Part shown: in pieces, positions 1 through 11,800 of the stretch | Layout: every line of letters starts with the position of its first letter | How positions within the stretch are numbered: position 1 is the first letter of the stretch | Origin: Monocercomonoides exilis | Taxonomy: Eukaryota; Preaxostyla; Oxymonadida; Polymastigidae | Length of the DNA stretch: 64,000 nt | NCBI GenBank assembly: GCA_001643675.2 | Contig: LSRY02000032.1 | Span: 248,001 to 312,000 of the forward strand | Direction: 5' to 3' | The notes under the pieces: generated by a model | What the model was told of the DNA's origin: nothing | The model's input: the letters and a program-made list of their open reading frames with translations, nothing else | Databases searched by the model: none | Translations under genes and position numbers: made by a program

Positions 1-3000
1 TTTGTGATTACAGATGGAATATTTCAGAACTGCTCCGTTGATGCAGACAGCGCAAGTGGTGGAGGGGTGTGCATCCGTTTGAAAGAACAATGTGAATTTG
101 TGGTGAATGGTTCAGCAGCATTTGAAACATGTTGTGCTCCTGATGCAGATGTGCAAAGCGGGAAAGGCGGAGGATTGATGATGTGTGTTGAAGAATTCGA
201 TGCAACGTTTGAAGTTGCGGGCGGTGTATGCTTTTCCAATGAGAGGCCAAACAGAGCAGCATCTGGCAAAGATATGTTTGTGCAGTGTGGAAGAGAGATA
301 TCGCTCCATAAAATTGTCAGCAAAAACATATTAGGATTTGTTGATGAATTGCAGTGCTTCGAGGATCCATCCAGACTGTGTGGATCAGAAAATGCAAGTG
401 AAAATCCCATTATCCCACTTGATATCTTTATCTGTCCGTTAACAAGTACAATACATGCAGATGGAGAAAAGGGCACTGATCATCCCCATTGTGGAGCACA
501 TGCGTTTGCTTGCTCAACAATCTCATATTGTGTTGCAAACAGAATCTCTCCTCTTTTGAGCACTGTCTTGATTGAAACGAGTTCGTCAATTGGTAATGAG
601 ATGGAGATTGCTTCATGCTCATTCACTCTGTCTTCTTCCTCAACTGAACAAAAGAATATCATAGTGGCAGACGAAGGTGAATGTCTCTCAAATGTACTTG
701 TGTCATCCACTGTTGGCTGGTCAGTCTTGCAAATTTACTTTTCCCTTCCAACGACGATGAAGGCAGAACGGAAAGGATTCATCAGCTCATCGAGCTCGCT
801 TTTGATTGAGGATTGTGAAATTGCATTCACGGACAATCCGCAACATCCAATTTCCTTTTTCATTCTTTTCATTTCAGATGGCATCACAAGACTTAACAGA
901 TTCAAAATGATCACAAAACTGAAGTTTGGCTCTTCAACACCAATAGTGATGCAAAATGGCCATACGTTTGTGGTTAACAGCAGCACTGTTTCAGGAATTT
1001 CACGGATCGACGGAGATGGAGGGTGCATTAGAATTGAGGAACAAAGTGATAGCAACAGCGCTGTGCAATTGTTAAACAGCTCATTTTCTTCTTGTTGCAC
1101 TCGAGAGAGCCACCCTAAAGGCGGAGGGATGTACGTTTGGCTGGAAAGCAGCAGAGAGTTGACAATGTCAGACGTAGAGTTCAACAAGTGTTCAGCAACA
1201 AAAAATGGAGAAGAAGAGACTGAAGAGAATGGATTGGGCGGCGGAATTTTTATTGAAGAAGGGAACTATCTCATGCAATTTGAACTTCAGAATATGATTT
1301 TTGACGGATGCAACGCTTGGAAAGGCAAGAGAGTGTTTATTGCAGGAACAATGCTTGATGTTGTGGTTGATAGCATCCATTTCAATTGGAGCATGAGTAA
1401 GACTGAGATGGAGGAATTGGATGAACTGAATGGTTGGGAAAGAGCAACATCCAACGAGAAATACATAATCCCTCTTGTTGTGTATTTCTGGACCAACTTT
1501 TCTGGTAACGGATTCGTTAACGGTGCATCAGGAGCTGATTTCAGTGGATGCGGATTTGATGTTGCACCCTGTAAAACAATTGACAAAATCATAAAATTGC
1601 GATTCTCACAGGAGAAGATATCATCTCAATTAAATATCACTGTATCTTCCAACTCATCAATCTCATCATTCATCCAACTGATACAAAAATCATCAACATC
1701 TGATGCTTGCCTGAATGTTTCTGGAATCAATCAAAGCGATACAACTGTTTATGTGAATGATCCAGCAACTGAAAGCGTGCAGACATCACTTGTTGCATCG
1801 CGCATCCAGTTGCACCTCCACAACCTGGATTTCTCTCTTCCATGCTCCTTTGCTTATTGAGACACTTTTCTTGAGTCTGCTTCATCTTCAGCTTTCCTGA
1901 CTGTATGTCAGTGTTCTTTCCAATGTCAAATACAATCAATCTCAATGAATTTCGCAATTATGAGAATCGCTGGTGGAAATACAGAAATAGCTGATTGTCT
2001 TATAGGTTCATTGAATCTTGCAAAAGAATTTATTTCCATATCCTCTCAAGCATCAAATGTGCGCGTGAGGAACTCAACAGTACACTCATCAAATGTATCA
2101 TCAAACGGGTTCATCAATGTGCTCGAACAACACGATGAGTCCAACATCCCGATAAAAATATTGAATGGTAACAATTTGTGCATTACTGTTGCATCCTGCA
2201 ACTTCACAAATATCACCGCTTCAGGAAACAACTCAGTCATATTTTTCATGAGCTCGTTCCCTTCGATTGAATGTGTGTTAGATTCCTGTTTCTGGACAAA
2301 CTGTATTAGTGAAATCTCTGAAGAAGGAGGAGCAGCAAAAGTGTGCTTGAATTGTGCCGATTCTTCACTAAAGCTTGTATCATGCATGATAGTCCAGTGC
2401 GCTTGCTCGCGAACAAAGGGAAAAGGAGGCGGCCTGATGATTGATTGCGTACCCTCCAGCACTGTTATTCCATCGTCCGCTCAATTGATTCACTCATCTT
2501 CTCGCTTTCTTTCATCTTCGCAATCCAATGAGCATCAATCCTTCCACCTGGCGATTGTGAATGATCGCTTCATAGGAAATGACGCACTCATTGGAAAAGA
2601 TATTTTCATCAGATGCACCAATATCCGAGAACAGCTCAACGAAACTCAGTTTACGCTCGATTTCACACAATCATCTCTTCAGACAAACAATTCTATCTGT
2701 GCTTGTGAAGGATTAGGTCCAGCTATTGTGGATATAATTCCATTCATCACATTCTTCAAGGCTGGTCAAATTCATGCCAGTCTCAACGGAACAGATTCGA
2801 GTCAGTGCGGCTCTCTAACCACTATGTGCAAAACCATCTCAAATGCAGCCCTACATATTGACCCTGGAAGCTGGAATATGATTGTTGTTCATTCAAACTC
2901 GACATTCTCTAGTCGAACAACACTTTCCAATCTTAGCATTAAATCCATGTCAAAAGAGCAATGCAAGATCCTTCTGGCATCAGAAATGCAAACGATACAA

Positions 3001-5766
3001 AGCATTTTATCACTTGTGAACTTCGTTGATGACTGCTCACTCGAAAACTGCTTCATGCTCATCCAGCAGGGATTTGTGTGCAACTACGAGTCCATCCTCC
3101 AACAGATAAACGGAATATTGCTTGTATACTCTTGCACTTTCTTTGTAGAATCCAGTTCCCTTGTCCTCAACTCTTCGTTCATCACCGTTGCAAGTGGGCA
3201 ATTTGAAATCACAAAATGTTCATTCTCCTCAATCACCACAACAAAATGTTTGATAGAGTATAGAGATAGAAGCACTGCAAATTGTGTTGCAATAAACATT
3301 ACACGCATTTCCTCTGAAGATCACGTGTTTGCATTCAATGGCAGAGTTAAAACTGAGATCAAGGAATTAAATGTTCAGAATACTACCATTGGAAAAGCAC
3401 TTTTGAGTTGGCACCGCTTCGATGCAGTTGACGATGATGATAATTGCAAATTACAGAGAAGCAGATCTAATTCTTTCCTGAAGATTGCTGGTTTGTCTTT
3501 TGAAAATGTTAATCACACTGGAAATGGAGCATGTGCTGTGGAATGTCTCTTTATATCAGGCTCCATTGCGCAGCAGAACTGCTCTTTCAAAAATTGTTCA
3601 TCCAAATCACAAAAAGGAAAGCTTCATCACTTCAAAAACTGCGATGATATAATCGTTGAGTGGTGTTCATTCCAAGGTTGTGAAGTCGTGAGTGTATATG
3701 AGAATACAGCCAATGATGATGTCTTGTGCAAATGGAACGGTTCGCTTATTGATAGTTTGAATACAAACGCATTCATTAAAGATTCTTCAATCATGTATGC
3801 ACCCAGCGGAGGATTGTCAGTTTCAGGGGGTGTTATGCTAATAGAAATGGGATTGTTTTCGCAAAACTATTTACCAATCCCTGGATATGAATCTGCACGC
3901 AGGAATATCCTTTGTTCTCAATCTGGATTACTGGATGTTAAAAGCATACGTGACGAAGGAAATACAATAAATTCAGATGCACTATGGATTCTGAATGATG
4001 GATGCACACTTGGTGGAATAGCAGGGGAGAGAGAATCACCTTTCTTCATTCCCAAACTGGAATCTGCCCTGGTTGTGGGATCAGAAGCTGAGGAATACAA
4101 CAAAATCAGGTTCAAAGGATCATTGTTTCTGCCATGTGGTCTGTCTTTCGGTTTGACATACACAACAGGCGATGAGAAGCTGATTGAGAAGTATGATTTT
4201 AATGAAGACGGATTCATCTCGGAAGGAGAAGTCGAATGTGTAATTCATAGCAGTAATTTGACAACTGCACTCGCAGAGACAGAAGTTGCTGTGAGCATTC
4301 TGTTTGGAAATCCATCGTTTCCATCAAAAACCGAATCGTTCATATTGAAGAATAGAAGCGAGCCCAAGCAAAAAGAAGAAGAAAAATCTGTTGAAAGTGG
4401 AAAAGGAGTCAATTCATTGTGGATTATAATTGTTGTTTCTTGCATTGTATTTATCGTCTTGTTGTTGATAATTGTTGCTGTGACTATTAGGTGGAGAAAG
4501 CAAAAGAGAAGGACTGAAGAGCTGGAAGTGATTGTGAATGACACAGTGAAGAAGGATCCGAAGGCATTCGAGATGGTGACGATGGAGATGTCACCCGAGG
4601 AGCAGTGGCGGAGGGCTGAGAGGGAGGCAGAGAAGAAGAATGAGGAGAGGATCAAGAAGAGGGTGTATGAGACGAATATGGAGCATTCCGAGTCATCAGA
4701 GCACCTTCTGTCTGAGAGTGGCTCCACTGAATACATCTTGGGAAAAGACTCGGACAAGATCCCCGAATGGGTGCTGGAGAAGGTTGATGATGAGGAAGAG
4801 ACAAGAAAGAGATCGCCTTCACCATCCATCTCATCCACTTCAACCACAGACACTTCAGACACTGAATCCACGTTTGTTCGGGGGGAGGATCTGTGTCCAA
4901 CCACCTCATCCATGTCGAATCTGGTGGATGCTATGGCATGTTCATCGCCTCACGAAAAGTTGATTGTGGACTTGAGGGATTCGCTGTTCATGCTTCTTCA
5001 TGGAAGGAACAAGACAAAGGAGATGGCAATCGGATCCTTGAAAGAGAGGGAGATGACAGCTGCTCAGATCCTGTTCTGGGTGGCCAATCTCGCACTCCAT
5101 TCATTTGATGAAGAAAACGAATTGCCTTCTCTTACCAACCTCAGCCCTCACATTGTTCTCTTCTCAGAACACATGGTTATCTGCATTGCCCTCCACTCCG
5201 ACTGCTCCTCAGACTCAGACACTTCATCCATCTCTTCTTCCACCTCGACAATTGTCACCTCTTCCTCTGATGTTTCTGTGAAGAGCGAGAGATTCTCAAA
5301 ATCACCACCACCTTCGTCGGCCTTTGAGGATGAGGATGACTTCAAAAAAGAGTGTCTGCGGTGGAAGGCACCAGAGCTGCTGATCAACAAGAAGATGGGA
5401 GCAACAAAGAAGACAGTTGCGTTCTCGATTGGGATGATGCTGTGGGAGAGTCTGACGCTGGAGATCCCGTTTGGCGAGTATGAGGCAGTAATAGCTGGAG
5501 ACAAAATTACAAAAGGCGAAAGGCCAAAATTGGACGTTGTCCAATGTTCTGCTTTCTATATCCTTGTGAAGAATTGCGTGTCACAATCGCCGTCTGCACG
5601 CCCTTCTCTTTTTGAGCTCAAAAGAGACTTTATAACTCATTTCCCGTCTGGTGCTGCGATCCTCACAGTTACAGATGCAATTGGCTTTGAGAATGCCACA
5701 GACAATGTCGATGGAAGCGAGACGCTCATCGATTCGGAAATCAGAAGCACCCAAACAGAAACGTGA
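1..5766 (+). CDS. Beta-helix / single-TM / pseudokinase surface protein, 5' partial, one in-frame TGA
   Basis: Frame 1 is open from base 1 to the TGA at 5764-5766 except for one TGA at 1858-1860. Repeated segments of the type F..C......GGG.......F..N.A..G+D.F..C are the coil pattern of right-handed beta-helix (parallel beta-helix) ectodomains. Near the membrane is a 12-residue EF-hand-like loop (DFNEDGFISEGE, 4195-4230). One hydrophobic segment (SLWIIIVVSCIVF..., about 4418-4500) is followed by basic stop-transfer residues (RWRKQKRR), then KKDPKAFEMVTMEMSPEEQW, acidic/Ser linkers, and a kinase-like C-lobe: KAPELL as the APE motif, an alpha-F-like VAFSIGMMLWESLTLEIPFG, and RPSLFELKRDF. I see no HRD, no DFG and no VAIK lysine, so it is probably a pseudokinase. 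It is likely a type I plasma-membrane receptor or adhesin. Coding-like sequence continues straight through the TGA, so this may be a recent nonsense mutation, a sequence error, or an undetected intron. The 5' end lies outside the window. Its tail is almost identical to that of the gene at 39886-48012. Confidence 0.75.
1858..1860 (+). other. In-frame TGA inside the beta-helix ORF
   Basis: The codon lies in ...CSFAY-TGA-DTFLESASSS.... The same frame stays open for another 1301 codons, and the residues after it keep the family pattern (..SF..C...I....MRI.GG...I.DC). Aligned by eye to the paralogue at 45220-45260, the site falls near a Gly/Lys position. A one-base change from GGA or CGA would explain it. 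Confidence 0.8.
4300..5526 (+). repeat. TM-plus-tail block near-identical to 46546-47780
   Basis: From CTGTTTGGAAATCC to the codons for KITKGERP, this block matches 46546-47780 almost base for base over long stretches, synonymous sites included. Short diverged patches occur near 4670-4860 and 5090-5140. Sequence on both sides is clearly diverged. The block encodes the last residues of the ectodomain, the TM segment, and most of the cytoplasmic tail. Confidence 0.85.
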
Positions 5767-7595
5767 AACCTATCTTTTGCGCCTAATTCATTTCATCTGA
5801 TAGAGTATTCTATCATTTAGCATATGTTATGCTTCCATTTTCTTTCTTGCCTTCAATTTTTCGTGTATTACTTGTCGTTTTCACTCATTTTCCGTTCATT
5901 TCCATCTCAGAATCTCAGCTGTTCTCAACGATAGAACTCTGCATATATCCTTGCTTTTCAATTTGATTATTGCGAGAAAAATCTTGCAATGAAGAAAAAA
6001 AATATCGATCGATTTTCAAAATGTTTATTTTTCCGATTCCTTTTTGGCGTTTGGATGTGAGCATTCGCATGCGTTCATCTAAATTTATTGGTGATATGGA
6101 GCGAGCTGCAGAAAATGAAATGCTTTTCCAAAGATAAATGAATGCGTTTTCCAATCAAGCAGCACAATCTTTTCGATTATCTCCTGCCTCTCTCATCAAA
6201 ACAGCAAATTTTTAGCAAATCCTTCTCGGATGTCTTTTCGTTTTTCATATGGTTCTTGTCGTGAACCCTGTAAATGCGCCAGTAAATCAAAGTTAACGCT
6301 TGCTCTGCAAATCGTGAGTTTTGCTCAAGTCGAAATCTGCTCTTCTGCCAGCCAGGAAAAATCGCAAAAGCAGCCCAGGCCCATGAAAATACATTATTTG
6401 CAATCTGTATTTGTTTTGATCCTCCGATTCTCCAACACTCACATGGAAAAGTGAGCCAACACGGAGGAATAGTATCTTCCCTAGCTTCATAGAATCCTTG
6501 CTCATTTCGTTCAAAATGCATTCCTCCAAGCAAAATAAATTAAGGAAATTCATCGTTGCGCATGGTGGCATGATCCTGCTTCCAAGCTCAAAAAAAGTGT
6601 CAAATATTCCGTTTATTGTTTCTTCACTTTTCCTCTCCAAAAAAATCCCTGAACGTGTTCCTAACAGATTGATAATCTTCCACTTTCAGATCTTATCCGT
6701 AGCAACGGTAACAATGAGATGCATGTTTGAGAGCGCGCGGAAGGAGCAGAACAAGTATTTAATAATACGCAGAACTGAAGTCTTTTTCAACCAAGAAAAA
6801 TCTTTCCAGAGCAATCACAATAATTTTTACTGCAACGCCTCTGATGTGAAATAAGTCTATTATTCATCTTCAAGTCACAGAGCGCAGGATTTTTCATTTT
6901 CATTCACCCAACATTACTTTTTATCTCAAAAAGTTAATTCCAAAATCTCTTCAAAAGAAAGTCAATGGAAAATAAAAAGTGAAACTTTGAAAAATTACAA
7001 ATGTGTATATATGAAAATTTGAACATTTGGACATTATTTTATTTTCTTAAATTTTTTCAATTTAAAATTAAAAATTTTGTAAATTCATGTGAGATGAACT
7101 GAATTTTTGGACTTGGAGAGAAACAAATATTTGGAATTCATATAATTTTTCCAGTTATCATCAATTATACAATTTTTTTATCCTGCACTATTCCTCAAAG
7201 TTGGAATTATTGAATGATTCGATAATATTTGGCTGATTTAAATTTGAGTTTTCGGTTTCCTTTTAATTCAATAAGTTCTTTCTTCAATTTGATACAAATT
7301 CATGTGAAAAATCACAAACAACATTTATCTTTTCTTTCAACATTTAAGTGAAAATTAGAGTAAAAATTGTCTTTTTTTAAGAAAAAAACAAAAAAAGATA
7401 TTGATTGGAGGAAAAGTTATATTTATACAACAAAGCATAATTTAAATTATTTGACACCAGTTTGAAACAAACTTGTGCCTCAAAAACAAAAAATATGCTC
7501 ACAAATTAACAAAAATAGAATTATTATTTCTTAAAATAGTTCAAAACGATCTTATTAATAAATGCAATTATCAATGTCTAATGAAATCTTCAAAA
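5767..7595. other. Intergenic, AT-rich, no supported gene
   Basis: This spacer lies between the 3' end of the beta-helix gene and the 3' end of the minus-strand PIG-L gene. Short ORFs of up to 118 codons exist on both strands around 6170-6850, but none shows a recognisable domain, a plausible splice context or family-like composition. From about 6900 it is very AT-rich with A and T homopolymer runs. Confidence 0.6.
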
Positions 7596-8739
7596 TTAGT
7601 AAGTTCTAACGAGTTCGTTTGTATATGAATACGACGAAGTAAAAGTGTTCCAAACGCGGTGAAATCTAAGTTGTGATTTATGGCAAAACACAGCATTTTT
7701 AACTTTTGTCAAAGAAGGGTTGCATACACGAATTTTTTTTGGAGTTAGAAACGGGAGAGAAACTTCTTTTTCGGAAGGTGTTTGCGTGTGAAGAATCGAA
7801 AAATAATCATTTCTTTGCTGAGTGGAAGTGTTGCTAAATGCAGTTTGATAATTTTTGAAAAGTGAATCAAAATGTTCGTTATATAACTGCAGCGAGGTGT
7901 TCGTGTATTGATGGAGTGGATGATCTGAAATTGCTCCCTGAAATGCACATATTGAAAACGCACCGAAAAATCCGAAAATTCTGGTGGGAATTGATTCTGT
8001 GATTAAAGCCAAATGTGATATGTATTCTAAATGTGGAACGCATGTCGTAAAAGGAAAATTAAGATGTTTGGTAAATAATTTCACGTTGTGACGTCTCACA
8101 AAATTTCGTGCAGCAGCAGATGCAGCTTTATGGTTTGGATGCCAAGATATACCGTTTTCATCAAATGATAAAATTGTTTGAAAAGGGTTTTTATCGTAAA
8201 CGTTTTTAATTGTATTTTCCACAACTAAACGAGACCAGACTTCTGATTTTCCATCTGCAAACATCAAACTGATTGACTTTTCTGATTGAGGAAAGCTATT
8301 ATATGGAATGGCATTTTTCCCTAGATACAAATTTGATTCTGGAATCTGGTTGTTGCAATAAATTGCATGTTAACACAAAAATAAATCTCATTCAAACTCC
8401 AAGAGCTAAGCAGCTATTTCTTAATTCGTTAATGCGCTGCAAGCCAAGTTGTAAATCTCTCTTTCCATTGCAATATTCTCCGGCTGTTAAAGTCAAAAGA
8501 GATACAACATGTCCTCGTTCATGTAAAAAGGTAATAATTGGAGTAAAAAAAACCGATTCATCATCCGGATGAGCAAGAACCAGCAAGACATGTTTACCAA
8601 ATTGGCTGTCAAGATACTGAACTAATAACGTATTGTTCGCTTTTCGACTGTAGTAAACTAAAGTGCTAAAGGCAAATAAAATCCACACAGCACAGCATAT
8701 GCTTTTAGCAGTAAAAGTTAATTTTTTCCCTATAAGCAT
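7596..8739 (-). CDS. PIG-L family N-acetylglucosaminyl-phosphatidylinositol de-N-acetylase (2 exons)
   Basis: Join of 8398-8739 and 7596-8345 on the minus strand, 363 residues. It starts with an N-terminal membrane anchor (SICCAVWILFAFSTLVYY) followed by the metal-binding signature LAHPDDESVFF. Next come LTLTAGEYCNGKRDLQLGLQRINEL, matching the PIG-L 'S.G...G....R..EL' block, and SFDENGISWHPNHKAASAA, matching 'T.D..G.SgHPNH'. The first exon runs to a TGA unless a 52-bp intron (8346-8397, donor GTTTGA, acceptor CAG) is removed; splicing joins LALG to IPESNLYLGKNAIPYNSFP in frame. In the family this enzyme removes the acetyl group from GlcNAc-PI at the cytoplasmic face of the ER, the second step of GPI-anchor synthesis. 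The C-terminus is longer than the usual roughly 250 residues. It stops at TAA. It is divergent with the protease gene, 98 bp between ATGs. Confidence 0.88.
8346..8397 (-). other. Spliceosomal intron in PIG-L gene (52 bp)
   Basis: Donor GTTTGA and acceptor CAG on the minus strand. Removal joins CTT GGA to ATT CCA in phase 0 and removes an in-frame TGA. Confidence 0.8.
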
Positions 8740-8837
8740 GCAATTGTACCAGAAATTTCAATTTTGACAGAAAAAATGCTGATCAATATCCAATATTAAT
8801 GCTAAAAGATCACAAAATCATTGAAAACTCAAAATCG
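8740..8837. promoter_or_regulatory. 98-bp divergent promoter region
   Basis: The start codons of PIG-L (minus, 8739) and the ubiquitin protease (plus, 8838) face away from each other with only 98 bp between. Promoters for both genes must lie here or inside the first exons. I recognise no specific motif. Confidence 0.5.
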
Positions 8838-11800
8838 ATGTGTACAACGGATTCAGAAGCAACAGAATCTTTTGACGGTTTAAAACATATTTTTATATTA
8901 TTTCATATCTCAAACGAATAATGTTGCTCGATTTTTAATTTTTGAAATTTATTTTAATTTTTGAATCGAATAATCACTTAATAACAAGATGATCTACTGA
9001 ATATTGCAGGTGAATCTACAAAAGAAAAAAAAGAAATTGCGATACCCGAAGATTCATATTTTCTGACATCCTACACACCGATATCTGAAACAGTTATTAG
9101 GAAACAAAATGTAAATGGAGTTTGTGGGCTTACAAACTTCGGAAATACATGTTTTCTTTCAGCTGCCGTTCAGGCGTTATCACATTGTGACCCTTTTCGA
9201 AACTATATTTTATCTGTACCATTTCCTTTCGATGAAGGAAGCGAAATACCATTTGATAAATCAAAATCCACACTGCTTCAAATGGAACTTGCGACAGGTT
9301 CAATTCCAACATTTTTTTTCCATAAAAAATCAAAGATTAAGATGAATGATTTTGAAGATATTGAACAATCAAATCCTGGAATTGCAATATTTTCTCAAAC
9401 AAATAAATATGAAACAAATAATCAGTCTCTTTCTCCTTCATGTTCAAGGCGTTCCACATCACCATCAACGCAATCAGAGGAAATGCATTCTCGATCCAGG
9501 TCATCGTCTCCTTCCCCTGTAGTCTCTCAATCAATCACATCTCAATCACATCGTTATACACCTCAAACAACGAATGCGCTTGTGTCAGTCCAGCTAAGGC
9601 TCCTTTTATTTCGAATGTGGAAAGTTAACATAGCAGCAGCGCAACGATCGTCAACTGGTGTATCTCGCGGCGTATCGGCAGCATCAGTTGTTTCGCGCAC
9701 CTCTAACAATTTAAATTTTATTCCTCCATCTGTTACGCCTGATGATCTGTATCATACAATATCATCTAAAGCAGCACAATTTGGCGGACATGAACAGTGC
9801 GATTGCCAAGAGCTGCTTACATTCATTCTCGGAGAAATGGACACAGAGCTAACTCCACATGAAGATATAAGCAATGATGAAGATGATGATGGAGACGATG
9901 AAGGAAACTTAAAGAGGTCACAGAAAAAAATGAAGAAAAGAAACAAATTACAACTTGCAGGAAAGAATCACACACAGAGCAGCAGTGTTCCTGAAGAAGC
10001 TGTCACTCCCCAACCAAAAGAGGCAACCCAGACAGCCTTTGAAGAGGCGAAAGCAGAGAAAGACAAGAAAGAGGAGAAGATGGATGAGAACGAGGCAGAA
10101 GACGACTCCAGCAGCCTCGCCTTCATTTCAGACGACGACGCAGAAGACAAGAGCGCAGGAGAAGACAAAGCAGACGAGCTGGACGAAGGCGAGGCGGAGA
10201 AAGAGACAGCAAAGCCGGCAGTTCAACGGAGGCGCCGCCGGAGGATGTTTGGAGGGCGAAGGCGGCAGGACGGAAGGCGCAAGAAAAACAGGCAGAACAA
10301 GGCGCCGAAGGAGGCGACTGCTAAGCCGAGCGCAGGACAGAGCAGTAATAGCAGCAGCAGTGGTAGTGGTAGTGGCAGTGGCAGTGGACAGGGCGTGCTG
10401 AGCGAGGCTGTTCCAGAGCTGGCGTCTTCTCCATCGGACGGCGACTCGTTCGATGCCCCAGGCTCACTCCGCAACTCACCGAGTCTTCCGCAGCGGCCGT
10501 CGTATCTGTCGCGCTCGCCTGCGCCATCGGGCTCTCCGTCAGGCTCCCGCTCACAATCGCCGAATGCATCGCCAGTTACAATGAGCCCAGTCACCCAGTC
10601 TCATTCATCAGCATCTGGCGATCTCTCACTCACGAAGTGCGAGTCGCTGCAGGCGCTGCGGGGAAGCAAGCGGCAAAGAGCGCTCATTTACCTGATGAGG
10701 GAGGAGGCGTCGCTGGCTGATGAGGATCTTTTGCTTCACAGTCCTGTTCAGACACCGCAGATGAAGACAACAAGCATGAGTTATGAAACAGCAGGCAATC
10801 AGAACAACAAGTTCGTTTCCGCACAGCAGTTTTCGCTGAATCTGCAGGCAAGCTCGATCTTTCGGACGTTGGAGGACACTAAGCCCAACCAAAACACTGC
10901 AGACAATGCAAAGGCAAAGAAAAGCGAAGCAAACTCTGAAGACCTCCAGTCTGCCTCACCAAAGAAGCTCCTTCAAGCGCTAAAGAAAGAACCCTCTCCG
11001 CAAATTCCTCTTTATCGCTTTCTGCCTTCTCCCTGCGCCACACACCCTGCCCTCACTGCACACAGCAGCTCCTTCACTCCCCCACTCAGCAACGACCCAG
11101 CCCCGCCTCCTCTTCCACTGCCTCTGCCTCCAAAGGCGAGTATGGTCGATCTGTCAGCTCCTCTCTCACAGCTCAGAGCATCACAGAAGCCCATCCCGCC
11201 ATCGGCACTCAGGCCGTCTTCGATCATCAGAGATGTGTTTTCGGGGTTTTTCACATCGTCGATCAGGTGCTTGAGATGCAACAGGGTGTGTTTATTGATT
11301 TTGGTATTGTGATTGTCTGATTTTTGCTTTTTTTTATTATTTGATTCTATCTTTCTTTTTTCCACCCTGTATTAAAAATAATCCATCTGATTTCTTTTCT
11401 TCAATTATATCTTTATAAACTCATTTCACACAATGCTCGCCATCTATCTCATCCCTTCCATCATCTCTATCCATCTTCCCATCTTCCCATTTCCACTCAA
11501 ATCCATCCAGTGCTCGCTCACAATGGATCCCTTCCACGACATCTCCCTCCCCATCCCCGAGCAGTCCATCCGCGACGAGCTTGTTCTGCGCTATCCGCAG
11601 CTCTTCCGCTCAGTCATGGCAAACTTCCGCCTCACTCACTCAAACGGAGACAGCAACTCCACTGCCCCACCGCCTGAACAGGCACTCCCACTCTCACAGA
11701 AGACGTCTCCGCCTCAGTCAACGCTGTTTCCTACGTCGCTTCTATCACGCCCCGCTAACTCACTTTCTCCTCTCCCCGACAACGCTATTTCTCCGGTTTC

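Noticed and set aside
4245-4913. 222-codon minus-strand ORF, and similar ones at 46500-47003, opposite the receptor tails
   Set aside because: Antisense shadows of the highly biased plus-strand coding sequence; they recur only because the tail block is duplicated.
6177-6854. Small ORFs of 118 codons between the receptor gene and PIG-L
   Set aside because: Overlapping on both strands, no motif, no splice context, no family-like composition.
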